A stretch of DNA of 59,060 nucleotides from Spirochaetota bacterium (GCA_016931325.1 JAFGFC010000119.1:1-59060), one strand, 5' to 3'; counted from the first letter of the stretch, positions 9,499 to 19,351 are shown. The notes: generated from the sequence alone by a model not told the origin. Made by a program: numbers and translations.

Positions 9499-9792
9499 AT
9501 GGATGAAAGGCGAAAATATGAAAGACTCAACCTTTCAGGTAAAGTAAAGACCACGGACATCGATGTTACCAAAGGCATCAATGTGAGCGTCGGGGGGATA
9601 AGGATTATCCTGGACAAAGAGATGGCTCTGGGTGAAAAGATGGAGATCGAATTTCTGATACCCGGAAATCCCAACAAGTTCATTGCGAATGGGATAGTGG
9701 TATGGCAGAAACAGATCGACGAAGGTTATGACACAGGATTAGAGTTTCAGAACATAAAGGTCATAAGAAAAGACGATTTAAAAAAAGGATGA
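9499..9792 (+). CDS. PilZ domain protein, cyclic-di-GMP receptor
   Basis: A 97-residue single PilZ domain. The two c-di-GMP-binding motifs are present: RxxxR as R5-KYE-R9 and [DN]xSxxG as NVSVGG (28-33). The rest, with alternating hydrophobic strands, ends in VVWQKQIDEGYDTGLEF, typical of the domain's last strands. Such proteins bind c-di-GMP and relay it by protein contacts, often to motility, exopolysaccharide or adhesion machinery. It has its own promoter and AGGAGG ribosome binding site, and is followed 55 bases later by a DUF4234 gene. Three diguanylate cyclase proteins in the same window could supply the ligand. Its output partner is unknown. Confidence 0.88.
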   Translation: MDERRKYERLNLSGKVKTTDIDVTKGINVSVGGIRIILDKEMALGEKMEIEFLIPGNPNKFIANGIVVWQKQIDEGYDTGLEFQNIKVIRKDDLKKG

Positions 9793-9847
9793 TCCCCCTT
9801 AAGGGAATCGTTCCTTTTATATCTTTAAACCTCAGGAGGTGAATAGA

Positions 9848-10144
9848 ATGAAAAAACGAAGCCCATTTGCAGTATTCTTTCTGCCCATCATTACGCTGGG
9901 TATTTATGGCATCGTATGGCTGGTCAAAACAAAAGAAGAGATGAAATCCAAAGGCGCGGACATTCCTACAGCCTGGTTGCTGATCGTTCCCATTGCCAAT
10001 ATCGTCTGGTATGTGAAATATGCCAAAGGCGTTGAAAAAGTGACAAACGGGAAAACAACGACTGTGGCAGCATTTCTTCTTTTACTTTGTTTGAGCACCA
10101 TTGGTGCGGCAATCATTCAAAGTAAATTCAATGAAGTAGGTTGA
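9848..10144 (+). CDS. DUF4234 membrane protein (copy 1)
   Basis: A 98-residue protein of the DUF4234 family: KRSPFAVFFLPIITLGIYGI forms the first membrane helix with the family's typical 'LGIYGIVWL' motif, followed by a charged loop (KTKEEMKSKG), a second helix (LLIVPIANIVWYVKY) and a third (AAFLLLLCLSTIGAAIIQSKFN). Function is unknown across the family. The ATG at 9848 is chosen because AGGAGGT ends seven bases before it; an in-frame GTG at 9839 overlaps the ribosome binding site. A second, diverged member of the same family is encoded on the opposite strand 480 bases away (10624-10986), in an operon with a giant signalling kinase. Probably co-transcribed with the PilZ gene. Confidence 0.8.
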   Translation: MKKRSPFAVFFLPIITLGIYGIVWLVKTKEEMKSKGADIPTAWLLIVPIANIVWYVKYAKGVEKVTNGKTTTVAAFLLLLCLSTIGAAIIQSKFNEVG

Positions 10145-10169
10145 TTTTTTTTAAGAAAATTAGTGATGT

Positions 10170-10210
10170 AAAAAGGGACGGTACTGTCAAAAGCACTGCC
10201 GTCCCTTTTT
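10170..10210. terminator. Bidirectional terminator-like hairpin
   Basis: AAAAAGGGACGG (10170-10181) and CCGTCCCTTTTT (10199-10210) are exact reverse complements around a 17-base loop with partial pairing. A T-run follows on the plus strand and, because the arm starts with A-run, on the minus strand too. It sits between convergent genes and overlaps the stop of the DUF2752 gene by two bases. Confidence 0.8.
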
Positions 10211-10622
10211 ATTTTATCAGATCGTACAATCTATATAAAATGGATTGACGGGAATAATCCATGGGCCCGGTATCCGGGAACATCAGGAACATCCTTACTC
10301 CCCAGACCCCGATGATGATGATTAGAATCACGATCCAGAATAATTCACTTTTGTAGATCAAATGGATCGGCTTTTTTCTCCTGAAAAAGGTCACGGCCCC
10401 GACAAGAAAGGCTAAAGGGAACAGGGGATGATAAAAAAAAGCCCCTTTCAGATCCCCTCTGAAAAGATGGATGAAAGACCTGACCAGGCCGCAACCGGGA
10501 CAGGGCACTCCGTAGATCACTTTAAAAAAACAGGTGGTTTTACTTTCCGTAATAAACACAATAAAAGCCCAGACAACGCCAATAGCGATAAAACCGAACA
10601 GGTCTTCTTTTTTGATACGCAA
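10209..10622 (-). CDS. DUF2752 family membrane protein
   Basis: A 137-residue membrane protein carrying the DUF2752 hallmark GVPCPGCGLVRS, followed by a helix-rich region (SFIHLFRGDLKGAFFYHPLF) and further membrane segments. The family's function is not known; the paired cysteines suggest a metal or redox site. I place the start at the TTG at 10622, which follows the stop of the upstream DUF4234 gene by one base and has GGAG eight bases before it. A longer reading from 10679 would overlap that gene by 56 bases. Last gene of the kinase-DUF4234-DUF2752 operon. DUF2752 and DUF4234 genes are frequently neighbours in bacterial genomes, to my knowledge, which supports a shared but unknown role. Confidence 0.8.
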   Translation of the reverse strand: MRIKKEDLFGFIAIGVVWAFIVFITESKTTCFFKVIYGVPCPGCGLVRSFIHLFRGDLKGAFFYHPLFPLAFLVGAVTFFRRKKPIHLIYKSELFWIVILIIIIGVWGVRMFLMFPDTGPMDYSRQSILYRLYDLIK

Positions 10623-10623
10623 A

Positions 10624-10986
10624 CTAGGCGCTCCACACCTTATTAAGTGAAGATTGCATGATGGCCATATCAACAACAATAAATCCGAATATAGCCAGCA
10701 CTAAATAAAGGGTCGCATTGTCTTCCGGTTTCAACTTGACCTTTTCCAGGGCCTCATCGATCAGCTGGCCGTATTTATAGACCCAGTAGATCGCAAAAGG
10801 CGGACACACTATGCATAATAAAAGATCAAGACCGGGATTCAGATCTTCTTTATTTAAAAATAATTTTAATTCTTTCGCCACGTTATAGATCCATATCAGG
10901 TAGTATATACCGCAGGTTATGATCGCGAGAATAATCACAAAGGCGGGAGAACGCACTTTCCCTTTGGGATCTTTTTGTTCAGCCAT
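10624..10986 (-). CDS. DUF4234 membrane protein (copy 2)
   Basis: A 120-residue protein with the DUF4234 core: a hydrophobic helix ending in TCGIYYLIWIYNVAKEL, a central helix (LLLCIVCPPFAIYWVYKY) and a C-terminal helix with QSSLNKVWSA. It is homologous to the copy at 9848-10144 but clearly diverged. The ATG at 10986 is selected because GAGGAGG lies seven bases upstream; longer readings run into the end of the preceding kinase gene. It lies 49 bases after the kinase stop and one base before the DUF2752 start, so the three form a minus-strand operon. Function unknown; the position after a giant signalling protein hints at a membrane partner for it, which is inference. Confidence 0.8.
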   Translation of the reverse strand: MAEQKDPKGKVRSPAFVIILAIITCGIYYLIWIYNVAKELKLFLNKEDLNPGLDLLLCIVCPPFAIYWVYKYGQLIDEALEKVKLKPEDNATLYLVLAIFGFIVVDMAIMQSSLNKVWSA

Positions 10987-11035
10987 ATAAAAGCCTCCTC
11001 TTTTTAATATACTATCTTGTGAAATTTTATCCAAG

Positions 11036-14000
11036 TCAATGACTTGTTTTTTTTCGTCGAACCTGACGTTTTGGCTTTTTAATAGCGCACAGTCTAATAC
11101 AGTTTCTTCCTGTCTCTTTAGCTTTATATAAGGCCCTGTCGGCTTTTTCAATTAATTTTATCCTGTCTTCACCGGATTCTAATTGTGAAACACCTATACT
11201 CACGGTAACTTTTATTTTTTTGGCTTTATCTGAAGCGCATACGACATTTAATTCCTCTATCGCTTTTCTGATTTTTTCAGCGGCCTTTCGGGCGCCGATC
11301 ATATCAGTCTGAGGGAGAATGACAACGAATTCCTCACCACCGTATCGAGCCACAAGATCGGATTTTCTTATGCAGTTTCTGAAAACATCCGCCACTTCTT
11401 TTAAGACAAGATCACCCGCATGATGACCATAGGTATCATTACATATCTTAAAATGGTCGATATCTATCATTAATAAACTGAGGTCATTTTTAAACCGGCT
11501 GGCACTATCCACACATTTCATCAGATAGTTCTGAAAGAAATTATGATTATACAGCCCTGTCAGTCCATCGGTAATGGCCCTCCTGTAAAGGATGGCATTG
11601 GATATCGATATACCCGCCTGTTTGGCCAGAACTTCCAGAACTCGTAAATTTTCCTGATTGAAGAGGCCGCTCACAAGCCGGTTATCCAGATAGATCAGGC
11701 CTAAAAGATCGTCACGTAACATAATAGGAATACACAGCACTGATCGTAATCCATACTTCACCACACTGTCTTCTTCTTTTAACTTTTCATCCATAGTCGC
11801 ATCTTCCACAATGAGCGACCTCTTATCCATTTCCACTTTATTAATGATCCCGCGACTTGTATTGAAACCCTCATGTTCAAGTTCTGATTCTTTAACATTT
11901 CTAATAACCCTGACCTTTAATATCCTTTCTGCTTTTTCGTCTTCAGGATAGAGGAACAATATCCCTCTTTCAGCGCCGGAAAGCTGCATGGCTTTGTCGA
12001 TCACCTTTTCAAGAAGATTATCCAGATCAAGAATAGAACTGATAAACGTAATCGTATCAAGGACTGTGGTCATCTCGCGTTCCAGCTGCAGTCTTTCTCT
12101 GGGGGTCGCCTCATCCAGATCGGCTTTTTTCTCTTCAACACCAAGCACATCCCTGACTTTTTTCAGATCAGTCACATTGCCCATCCTTTCCAGGATCTCG
12201 CCAGCTTTGCATAATAACGACCTTCCTTTTTCAATATTAAATACCCGATTATATTCATTTTTAAACAAATATCTTCCCATCTCATAACAGACTAAAGCCA
12301 GATCATACAGATGTTTGTTCTTTTCCGCAAATCGTAAGGCCTGATTGAATGCCATTATCGATTTCCCTTTTTCCCCTTTCAGCCAGAGATATTTTCCTTT
12401 TAACCGGAAGGCGGCCCCGTAAAAGATCCTGTATTTCTTTCCCCAATGAAAAGCCAGATCGAGGAGAAATTCGATCCTTTTGAAATAATTTTCTTTCAAG
12501 GGCAAAGGAACATCTGTCATTTCGATCTTTCTCAGATAAGCCTCAGCAGTCCAGGTAAAGATATCAAAGGACCAGAATCCTTTGGCCTGTGAATTTAAAA
12601 ACACTCTGATGCCTTCCTCTCCTTCTTTAATGGCTTTATCATAAAATCCCTTTTGCAGATAAGCAAAAGATAAAGAGGTTTGCACCATAACGATATGTGG
12701 ATGCTGATTATGCTGCTTTTCATAGATCAAAGCTTCGTTGACAAGGTCAAATATCTCATTATCAACCTCTTTTTTAAGAAAAAGATTCCTTGCTTTTACA
12801 TTAATGGCCCATCCGGAGGTTACGGGTTCGTTCACCAGCCTGGCGAAGGCATAGAATTCATCCGATATTTTTATGGCTTCTTCCAGATCGCCTTTTTTAT
12901 GGAATGACCACCATATAAAGGAATAAGCCACAGCGATTTCCCATTTCTCACCCAACGGGAGAAGGGTGTTCAGCGCCTTGCGGCCATAATGAACAGATTC
13001 ATCCAGCCTGTTAGCCGCACAATACAGATAGCAGAAATACGTATAGGCAAATCCTTCCATTAATCGGTTCTTTATCTTGATGGATGCCTGTAACCCTTTT
13101 TTTAAATACTTCTCTCCAACCGGATAATTCGGGAAAGAAGCAAAAATGGGGGCCATTAAGATATTATAATGACAATTAATGACTGAATCTTTCATTTTGT
13201 CAACAATATTCAGACCCTTTATGGAGACAAGACCGCTCTTCACAATATCATTAAAATAATAACAATACCCGAGTCTGAGCAGAATTTTAACCTGTACCTG
13301 TCTTCGCTCGTCATATTTATATTTCTCATTGATCATAATTTTTTCAAAGATCATATGAATATTCTGAATGAGCATTTCCTTTACAAAGCTCATTTTAGCG
13401 CCCATCGGGGTCCTCGGAGTCTGTTTAAAATTTAAAAATTTCAAGGTGGATTCCAGCACCCTGATCGCTTCACTGACCTGCCCCATCTGGAACAGGGTCA
13501 CTCCCATTTTCTCATAGATCTTGGCCTTGTACAGCTTTTCCCTTGCCATTTGAATGGCGTGCTTGAAATTTTTCATCGCATCATCATAAAGGCCTTCCAG
13601 TCTCTGCACATCCCCTAACCCCTCCAGAACAATCGCCATCCTGGCCCCTTTTTCACTTTTTTCAAGAGTTCTTTTTACAAAACCGTAATACTTGATGGCT
13701 TCCCTGTTGGCGTACTTTTCCTGTGCTTTTTCCGCTGCCGGGAGGCTGTATTTTAATGCTTTCTCCTTATCCCTGCCTTCAATAAAATGATGCGCCAGGT
13801 CAAATATAACCAGTTCTGTTCGATCGCTATATTTCTCTTCAAACGCTCGCCCTACACTCAGATGATATTTTTTTCTCTCCCTTTCTCCCATTTTAGCATA
13901 AAAGGCTTCCTTGATCCTGTCATGGACAAAGACCACTTTTCCTTTCTGAAGGCTCTGTTCCAAGAGCTGTCTGTCAATGGCCTTGTCGATCAAATCGACA

Positions 14001-15928
14001 ACCTTATCTTCAGGTCTATCCATTAACTTGTATAAAAGGTCCATATCAAACTCTTTCCCGATAATAGAACCGATCCTGAGAAGGACATCCAGGTCTTCAG
14101 GTATTTCCCTGATCCGCTGAAGCAGCATATCAATAATATTGGCGGATACTTTTATTTTATTGATATGGTTCCAGTCCTCTTTCCAGAATCCGTCTCTCCA
14201 GACAAGGGCTTTTCTTTCCACCAGTTCCCGCAACAAAGTGATCGCAAAAAAAGTATTACCCATGGTCTTGTTCATAATGTATCGTGTCAATTTCGCGGCC
14301 TTTTCTTCGCTCTCCCCCAGCACCTCGGATACAAGATTTCTCATCCTTTCATAATTAAGAAGTTTCAGGTTTATCTCATGCAACGCATATTCTCTGCTTT
14401 CAGCCCCTTTCTTGATCCGGCTCAAACTGTGACCGGCATCGACTTCCGTATCCCTGTATGTCCCGAGTATCAGGACAGAGGAACGGTTTACAATTTTTAA
14501 TATTTCCTCAAGAAGATTCAGGCTTCCCTCATCGGCCCATTGCAGGTCATCAAGGAAAAGCACCATCGCTTCTTTCGATATTAAACTGAAAAATCTGGCG
14601 CAGGCCATTCTGAACCTTACATTCTCTTTTTCCGCCGTATCCAATCGTTCGAGAGAGGGGATATCCTTGAAAATTTCTGAAATATTATAATTCAGCTTGG
14701 CAATTTCACCCATCTGCTGACCCATGGCTGTCTTCAATCTCTGTGTCTCTTCTTCCCGTTCTGTTTTCGATAGATGTTTCATCCTTCTGATATATTGATC
14801 AAGAATGTCCTTGAACGGCTGATAGGGCATTTTGTTCTCCTGATCAAAGCATTTCCCGACAAAGAATAAGCCCTGATGTTCATAGGCATAAGTTCGCAGT
14901 TCTTCCACCAGACGGCTTTTGCCAATACCGGGCTCACCGCTAATAAGGCAAAGGCTTCCCTGTTGCTCCCTGGCTTTATTAAAAAGTGATGTTAGTTGAT
15001 CGTACTCTTTTTTTCTCCCCACAAGCCTGACCCGGTAGGTCAATTTGACTTTTTGATCATGAGTGCCGATCACAAAACCCCTGGCTCCTTTTTGAACCTT
15101 TTCCAGATCGTGGATCAACCCGGCTGTACTCTGGTAACGAAGATCAGGTTCTTTTTCCAGTAATTTCATAATGATATCATCCAATTCCTTGGGCAGATCT
15201 TTATTCACAACACCCGGTCTGTGCGGTATCATGGCCACCTGTTTGTGTAAAATCTCGCTTGTTTTTTTGCCTTTAAAAGGCAGTTCACCGGTTACCAATC
15301 GATAGAACATGATCCCCAGAGAATAAAGATCACTTCGTTCATCAAGGGGTTTATTCACGATCCCGGTCGCTTCAGGTGACATATAACCAAAGGTTCCCAG
15401 TATCTCTTCTTCATCCTTTATCTCGCTAAGCTCCATTATGAAGGCCAGTCCAAAATCTAATAGTTTTACTTCATTTCTCTTTCCAACCAGCATAATATTG
15501 GCCGGTTTCAAATCTCTATGAATAATGCCTCTCAAATGGACATACCGGAGGGCATCAACGACCTGGTTGATAATCTCGATACACTCTTTGATTTTAAACT
15601 TCTTCCCCCTTGCTATGATCTCCAGGAGGCTTTCACCCTGCAATAATTCCATCACAATATAAGGGATGCGATTATATTCCCCCATACTGTAGACCTTTAT
15701 AATATGGGGATGATTGAATTTGGATATGACTTCAACCTCTTTTTTAAACCGAATACGATCTTCTATATACGATGATGTAACACCGGGTTTAAGGAATTTC
15801 ATAGCGACATGGTCTTTCTTCACTTTATCTTTGGCCCGGTAGACAATACTCATCCCCCCTTCTCCAACGTTCTCTAATATCTGATACCGGTTCTCAATCA
15901 GCTGGCCTTTGTGAATTTCTTTATCCAA
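11036..15928 (-). CDS. Giant Ser/Thr kinase-AAA-TPR-GAF-GGDEF signalling protein
   Basis: A 1,630-residue cytoplasmic protein that joins two output chemistries. Residues 12-277 are a Hanks-type protein kinase: glycine loop GEGGMSIVY (22-30), Lys44, catalytic HRDLKPAN (137-144) and DFG (158-160). Residues about 300-650 are a STAND/AAA ATPase with Walker A GEPGIGKS (331-338) and Walker B LFLDDLQWAD. A TPR-rich region spans about 680-1230. A GAF domain (about 1300-1440) precedes a GGDEF diguanylate cyclase with intact active site RYGGEEF (near 1525) and an RxxD inhibitory site (RKSD) five residues before it. The TTG start has GGGAG six bases upstream. Kinase-AAA-TPR-GAF chains usually end in a histidine kinase or nothing; ending in a cyclase couples Ser/Thr phosphorylation to c-di-GMP. 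The stimulus is unknown. Confidence 0.9.
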   Translation of the reverse strand: MDKEIHKGQLIENRYQILENVGEGGMSIVYRAKDKVKKDHVAMKFLKPGVTSSYIEDRIRFKKEVEVISKFNHPHIIKVYSMGEYNRIPYIVMELLQGESLLEIIARGKKFKIKECIEIINQVVDALRYVHLRGIIHRDLKPANIMLVGKRNEVKLLDFGLAFIMELSEIKDEEEILGTFGYMSPEATGIVNKPLDERSDLYSLGIMFYRLVTGELPFKGKKTSEILHKQVAMIPHRPGVVNKDLPKELDDIIMKLLEKEPDLRYQSTAGLIHDLEKVQKGARGFVIGTHDQKVKLTYRVRLVGRKKEYDQLTSLFNKAREQQGSLCLISGEPGIGKSRLVEELRTYAYEHQGLFFVGKCFDQENKMPYQPFKDILDQYIRRMKHLSKTEREEETQRLKTAMGQQMGEIAKLNYNISEIFKDIPSLERLDTAEKENVRFRMACARFFSLISKEAMVLFLDDLQWADEGSLNLLEEILKIVNRSSVLILGTYRDTEVDAGHSLSRIKKGAESREYALHEINLKLLNYERMRNLVSEVLGESEEKAAKLTRYIMNKTMGNTFFAITLLRELVERKALVWRDGFWKEDWNHINKIKVSANIIDMLLQRIREIPEDLDVLLRIGSIIGKEFDMDLLYKLMDRPEDKVVDLIDKAIDRQLLEQSLQKGKVVFVHDRIKEAFYAKMGERERKKYHLSVGRAFEEKYSDRTELVIFDLAHHFIEGRDKEKALKYSLPAAEKAQEKYANREAIKYYGFVKRTLEKSEKGARMAIVLEGLGDVQRLEGLYDDAMKNFKHAIQMAREKLYKAKIYEKMGVTLFQMGQVSEAIRVLESTLKFLNFKQTPRTPMGAKMSFVKEMLIQNIHMIFEKIMINEKYKYDERRQVQVKILLRLGYCYYFNDIVKSGLVSIKGLNIVDKMKDSVINCHYNILMAPIFASFPNYPVGEKYLKKGLQASIKIKNRLMEGFAYTYFCYLYCAANRLDESVHYGRKALNTLLPLGEKWEIAVAYSFIWWSFHKKGDLEEAIKISDEFYAFARLVNEPVTSGWAINVKARNLFLKKEVDNEIFDLVNEALIYEKQHNQHPHIVMVQTSLSFAYLQKGFYDKAIKEGEEGIRVFLNSQAKGFWSFDIFTWTAEAYLRKIEMTDVPLPLKENYFKRIEFLLDLAFHWGKKYRIFYGAAFRLKGKYLWLKGEKGKSIMAFNQALRFAEKNKHLYDLALVCYEMGRYLFKNEYNRVFNIEKGRSLLCKAGEILERMGNVTDLKKVRDVLGVEEKKADLDEATPRERLQLEREMTTVLDTITFISSILDLDNLLEKVIDKAMQLSGAERGILFLYPEDEKAERILKVRVIRNVKESELEHEGFNTSRGIINKVEMDKRSLIVEDATMDEKLKEEDSVVKYGLRSVLCIPIMLRDDLLGLIYLDNRLVSGLFNQENLRVLEVLAKQAGISISNAILYRRAITDGLTGLYNHNFFQNYLMKCVDSASRFKNDLSLLMIDIDHFKICNDTYGHHAGDLVLKEVADVFRNCIRKSDLVARYGGEEFVVILPQTDMIGARKAAEKIRKAIEELNVVCASDKAKKIKVTVSIGVSQLESGEDRIKLIEKADRALYKAKETGRNCIRLCAIKKPKRQVRRKKTSH

Positions 15929-16058
15929 TATATTCTCCCTGCTGAGGCGGCTTTAGTAAGAATAATAATCCATCAGTAAAAAATACAATTAATAAATTAA
16001 CACAAACTCGAAATAAAGTAAAGATATTTATTGTCAGAAAAGCGGTTCTTGATCTTGT

Positions 16059-17558
16059 TTAAAATCTTGCATAAAGCCCGGTGCGAAAGATCTTTTCCGG
16101 CTCAGGGTAATTGGCTATCTCGACATAATGAGTATTTAGAATATTCTCGCCTTCTAATTTTATACCAAGATTATCAGTAATAAAATAGAGGGCTTCAAAG
16201 TTCAGAGCCGCGTAACTTTTTAACTTTTTCTTTTCACCGGTATGGTCAAGGTAATGCCTTATGTCTGAATATTCCAGGCTGGTATTCAATACCAGATCAA
16301 GGATATTGAACCCGATGGTGGATTCCAGACCATTCCTGGCCAGGTAAGGAACTGTTTTTTGTGCGGAAACAACAGAAGGGATATAACGGTATAATATTTT
16401 AAAAGAAAAGATCCTGGAAGAAAAATTTAACGATGTGGTCAGACGAACACTTTCGATTTCAACATTATCAATGAAAAAGAGCCTGTCCGTATCCTCATAC
16501 AGAACAGGAAAATTTTTAATATCATGATAAGAAGATCTGATATTAAAATACAGATTTTCGATCAACTGCAAATTAATGGACAGTGAATATGATGTATCAA
16601 CCTGAGGATCAAGATCCTGGTTTATTTTGACGTAATAATGGTCCATGATCATACGCTGGAAATATTCCATATCATATACTTTGCTGGCCTCCAGAGAAAT
16701 ATGCAAGGGGCGTAGAATAAATAACAGTTGTGCCAGGGGAGCCAGAACATGTTCGTAATTTTTATTGATATGGGAAGCCACACCCAGATTAACCACTATA
16801 TTTCGGCTAAACGCGAATTTATCTTCCAGTTTAAAGATCCCTATATTATTTAACCTTCTTTCATTGCTATGCTGAACACTGTTCTGAAACATGATAATCT
16901 GCCCGGACAGCGAATTAATCTCGGACCATACTTTTTTATATAAAAGGATAGATTTTAAACTGTTAATTTTTACAGGGTAGGAGAACGTGGAACTCTCAAT
17001 AGTTGAATTAGATTCATCATAATCAAAACTGGCTGACAGGATCGAATTCTCGGAAAAAAAATACTTGAATTCCGGCAGGATCAGAAATTGCCTTTTGTTC
17101 TGTATATCATAGACGGGATTGGAGGCCATCCCCTTGGAAAAATATTTATAAATAAAATTAAGATCCAGCTGAATATTCTCCTGAGGTGAAAAATTGATCC
17201 CGGTTTCAAGAGAATCGATCCCAAAAGAGGAATTATATATTGTTTTGTTGCCGACATTATAGCTTTCCATTTTCTCCCTCAGATAGGAGATAATATATCC
17301 TTTATTCTCACTTTCCCGGGCAATGGTTAAATTAGCTTTGAAATTCTCAAATGTGCCATATAATATCTCTGCATAGGACAGAGCCCTCTCTTCCTTCTGT
17401 TTCTGTGAGGCAAAATAAATATCCGGTTTTACGGTCTGCATGATCTTGATTTCATTGGTAAGTAAAACCGTTTCATCAACAGGCAATATGATCCAGTCCG
17501 GTATCTGAGCCTGTAAAGGTTGAGCACAGATTATTGTGATGATGATGAAAATTATCAT
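16059..17558 (-). CDS. Outer-membrane beta-barrel, TonB-receptor-like without visible plug
   Basis: A 499-residue protein with a signal peptide (residues 1-18, ending ICAQPLQAQ). Most of the rest is alternating-polarity strand sequence rich in Tyr, Ser and Asn. The end is typical of TonB-dependent receptors: LEGENILNTHYVEI followed by a final strand FRTGLYARF with the terminal Phe used for barrel assembly. I see no plug domain (about 130 residues) and no TonB box before the first strands, and the length equals a 22-strand barrel alone. It overlaps the preceding TPR gene by four bases (ATGA), so the two are translationally coupled. Its job may be passage of a substrate linked to the polyferredoxin/TPR operon; the substrate is unknown. 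An ordinary porin is an alternative. Confidence 0.7.
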   Translation of the reverse strand: MIIFIIITIICAQPLQAQIPDWIILPVDETVLLTNEIKIMQTVKPDIYFASQKQKEERALSYAEILYGTFENFKANLTIARESENKGYIISYLREKMESYNVGNKTIYNSSFGIDSLETGINFSPQENIQLDLNFIYKYFSKGMASNPVYDIQNKRQFLILPEFKYFFSENSILSASFDYDESNSTIESSTFSYPVKINSLKSILLYKKVWSEINSLSGQIIMFQNSVQHSNERRLNNIGIFKLEDKFAFSRNIVVNLGVASHINKNYEHVLAPLAQLLFILRPLHISLEASKVYDMEYFQRMIMDHYYVKINQDLDPQVDTSYSLSINLQLIENLYFNIRSSYHDIKNFPVLYEDTDRLFFIDNVEIESVRLTTSLNFSSRIFSFKILYRYIPSVVSAQKTVPYLARNGLESTIGFNILDLVLNTSLEYSDIRHYLDHTGEKKKLKSYAALNFEALYFITDNLGIKLEGENILNTHYVEIANYPEPEKIFRTGLYARF

Positions 17559-19333
17559 TTCCCATTTTCCCGCAGGATCTTCAGGGCCTTTTGTTTGTGT
17601 TCTTCGCTCAGTTTGTGATACTTTGTAATCGACTCGAGATTATCGAGGATAAACCTATATTCCTCTTCCCGGGCGGCCTCATCGATCAATTTCTCCATAG
17701 CCTGAAGCGCCTGATGCGATGAGGGATATTTTCTTATTAAAAGCCTGAGGATCTGGCTTGATTCTAACCGGTCTTCGAGATATAGCAGACATTGAGATTT
17801 GATCCAGAGCACCTCCGGAATATCCAGTTCCTCTTCTGTATCCTTAATCACATAGTCACAATATAAAAGAGATTGTTCATAATGTTTTTCTTTATAACTG
17901 ATCCTGGCCAGATAAAAATAGGCCTTGGTCCTTATCGCTTTATCTTTCTGGTTTTCCAGGATAAACGAAAATAATTCCCTGGCCCTCGAATAATCCTCCT
18001 GTTGAAAATAAATCTCACCCAGTTTGAAAGCGGCAAAAACAGCTATTTTCTCTTTGGAATGATCTTTATATACCCTTTCGTAATACTCGATAGCCCGGTC
18101 CATCTTTTCCTGACGCAAATAGATATTAGCCAGATTATAATAAGAGGAGGCTTTAAGACTCTCTGTGGGGCTTGTGGTATCTATGATCTTTAAAAGAGCC
18201 TCTTGAGCCTCACTGTAATAGGCCATTTTTATATAAATGTCCGATATGATCTTTAAGACCATGTCTTTACATGACATGGTTGAATCCAGGGCTTTATTAA
18301 AATATTCAAGGGCTTCCTGATATTCTTTCTTTTCATAAGAGATCTCGCCATATAAAAAATAGGCATTTCCCTGTAAAGGCGAGGAAGGGAAATCCTTAAT
18401 TAAAAGATCAAGGTACTTGACGGTCAGTGAATATTCTTTATTCTGATAAAAGATCTTGGCCAGATAGTAATAACAATCATCCAGCAACTCAAGATCCGAA
18501 GAATACTTTTCTAAAAATTCAAGAAATAATTTCTTGCTTTCTTCAAAATCATTCTTATTATAATACAGGATCGCTATATTAAAAAGGGCTGTCTTTTTCA
18601 AGGAGGGCCAGGACGTTCTGTCATAGATCAGACGATAGACATCCATGGCCTCTGATCCTTTTTTCAAATTCTTATAGCATTCAGCCATCCACATATTGAT
18701 CTCATCCTTTGTTCGATAAAAAGGGTACCTCTCCTTTATCCTCTGGAACTGGTCAAGGGATTTTTCATATTGTTTGTTAAAAAAATAGACTCTTCCCACT
18801 TCAAATTCGATCTCGGGTATCAGAGGATTCTCTTTATACTTCTGGATGATCTGGAGAAATTCTCGCAAAGCGCTATCCATGTAATCCATCGCAAAATAAG
18901 ATTTACCGATATAATAATGGCCTGTTATATTCAATTCAGAATCATCAAACTCTTTATTGAACTCCCGGAAATTCTGTATGGCCAGCACGTATTTTTTTCC
19001 ATGATAATAGGCAAGGGCAATATAGTATTTCGCTTTTTCTTTAAAATAGGAATCAGGGAAATTTAAAAGTAACCGGCGGAATTCAGCGATGGAGCGGCTG
19101 TAAAGTTTTAAATTGAATGATGACATGGCTGAATAGAAATAGCTCCTCTCTTTATCAGCATCAGGAGCAAAAGAAGTAAGGATCTCTTCAAATTTTCTAT
19201 GAGCCAGAAAATATAATTTATTTTGCCACAATTCAAATGCCGTCTCAAAATCAATGCCCTCTTTTGTAAAAAGCGAGGAAGGCATAATAAAAGACAGGCA
19301 AAAAAGCAGAATAATTATTTTTAAAAAGTCCAT
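17555..19333 (-). CDS. Periplasmic tetratricopeptide repeat protein
   Basis: A 592-residue protein with an N-terminal signal peptide (residues 1-24) followed by a continuous TPR solenoid from about residue 30 to 580. Repeats are easily read as A-x-x-x-x-Y-x-K-x-x-Y patterns, for example ALEYFNKALD, AIEYYERVYKD and ARELFSFILEN, roughly fifteen in all. The style resembles YbgF/BamD-type outer-membrane scaffolds. It lies 18 bases downstream of the polyferredoxin gene and overlaps the barrel gene by four bases, so it is the middle gene of a three-gene operon. The solenoid probably bridges the inner-membrane redox protein and the outer-membrane barrel; that is inferred from position only. No lipobox is seen. 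Confidence 0.85.
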   Translation of the reverse strand: MDFLKIIILLFCLSFIMPSSLFTKEGIDFETAFELWQNKLYFLAHRKFEEILTSFAPDADKERSYFYSAMSSFNLKLYSRSIAEFRRLLLNFPDSYFKEKAKYYIALAYYHGKKYVLAIQNFREFNKEFDDSELNITGHYYIGKSYFAMDYMDSALREFLQIIQKYKENPLIPEIEFEVGRVYFFNKQYEKSLDQFQRIKERYPFYRTKDEINMWMAECYKNLKKGSEAMDVYRLIYDRTSWPSLKKTALFNIAILYYNKNDFEESKKLFLEFLEKYSSDLELLDDCYYYLAKIFYQNKEYSLTVKYLDLLIKDFPSSPLQGNAYFLYGEISYEKKEYQEALEYFNKALDSTMSCKDMVLKIISDIYIKMAYYSEAQEALLKIIDTTSPTESLKASSYYNLANIYLRQEKMDRAIEYYERVYKDHSKEKIAVFAAFKLGEIYFQQEDYSRARELFSFILENQKDKAIRTKAYFYLARISYKEKHYEQSLLYCDYVIKDTEEELDIPEVLWIKSQCLLYLEDRLESSQILRLLIRKYPSSHQALQAMEKLIDEAAREEEYRFILDNLESITKYHKLSEEHKQKALKILRENGK

Positions 19334-19351
19334 GTGAAGGAATATAACTTT

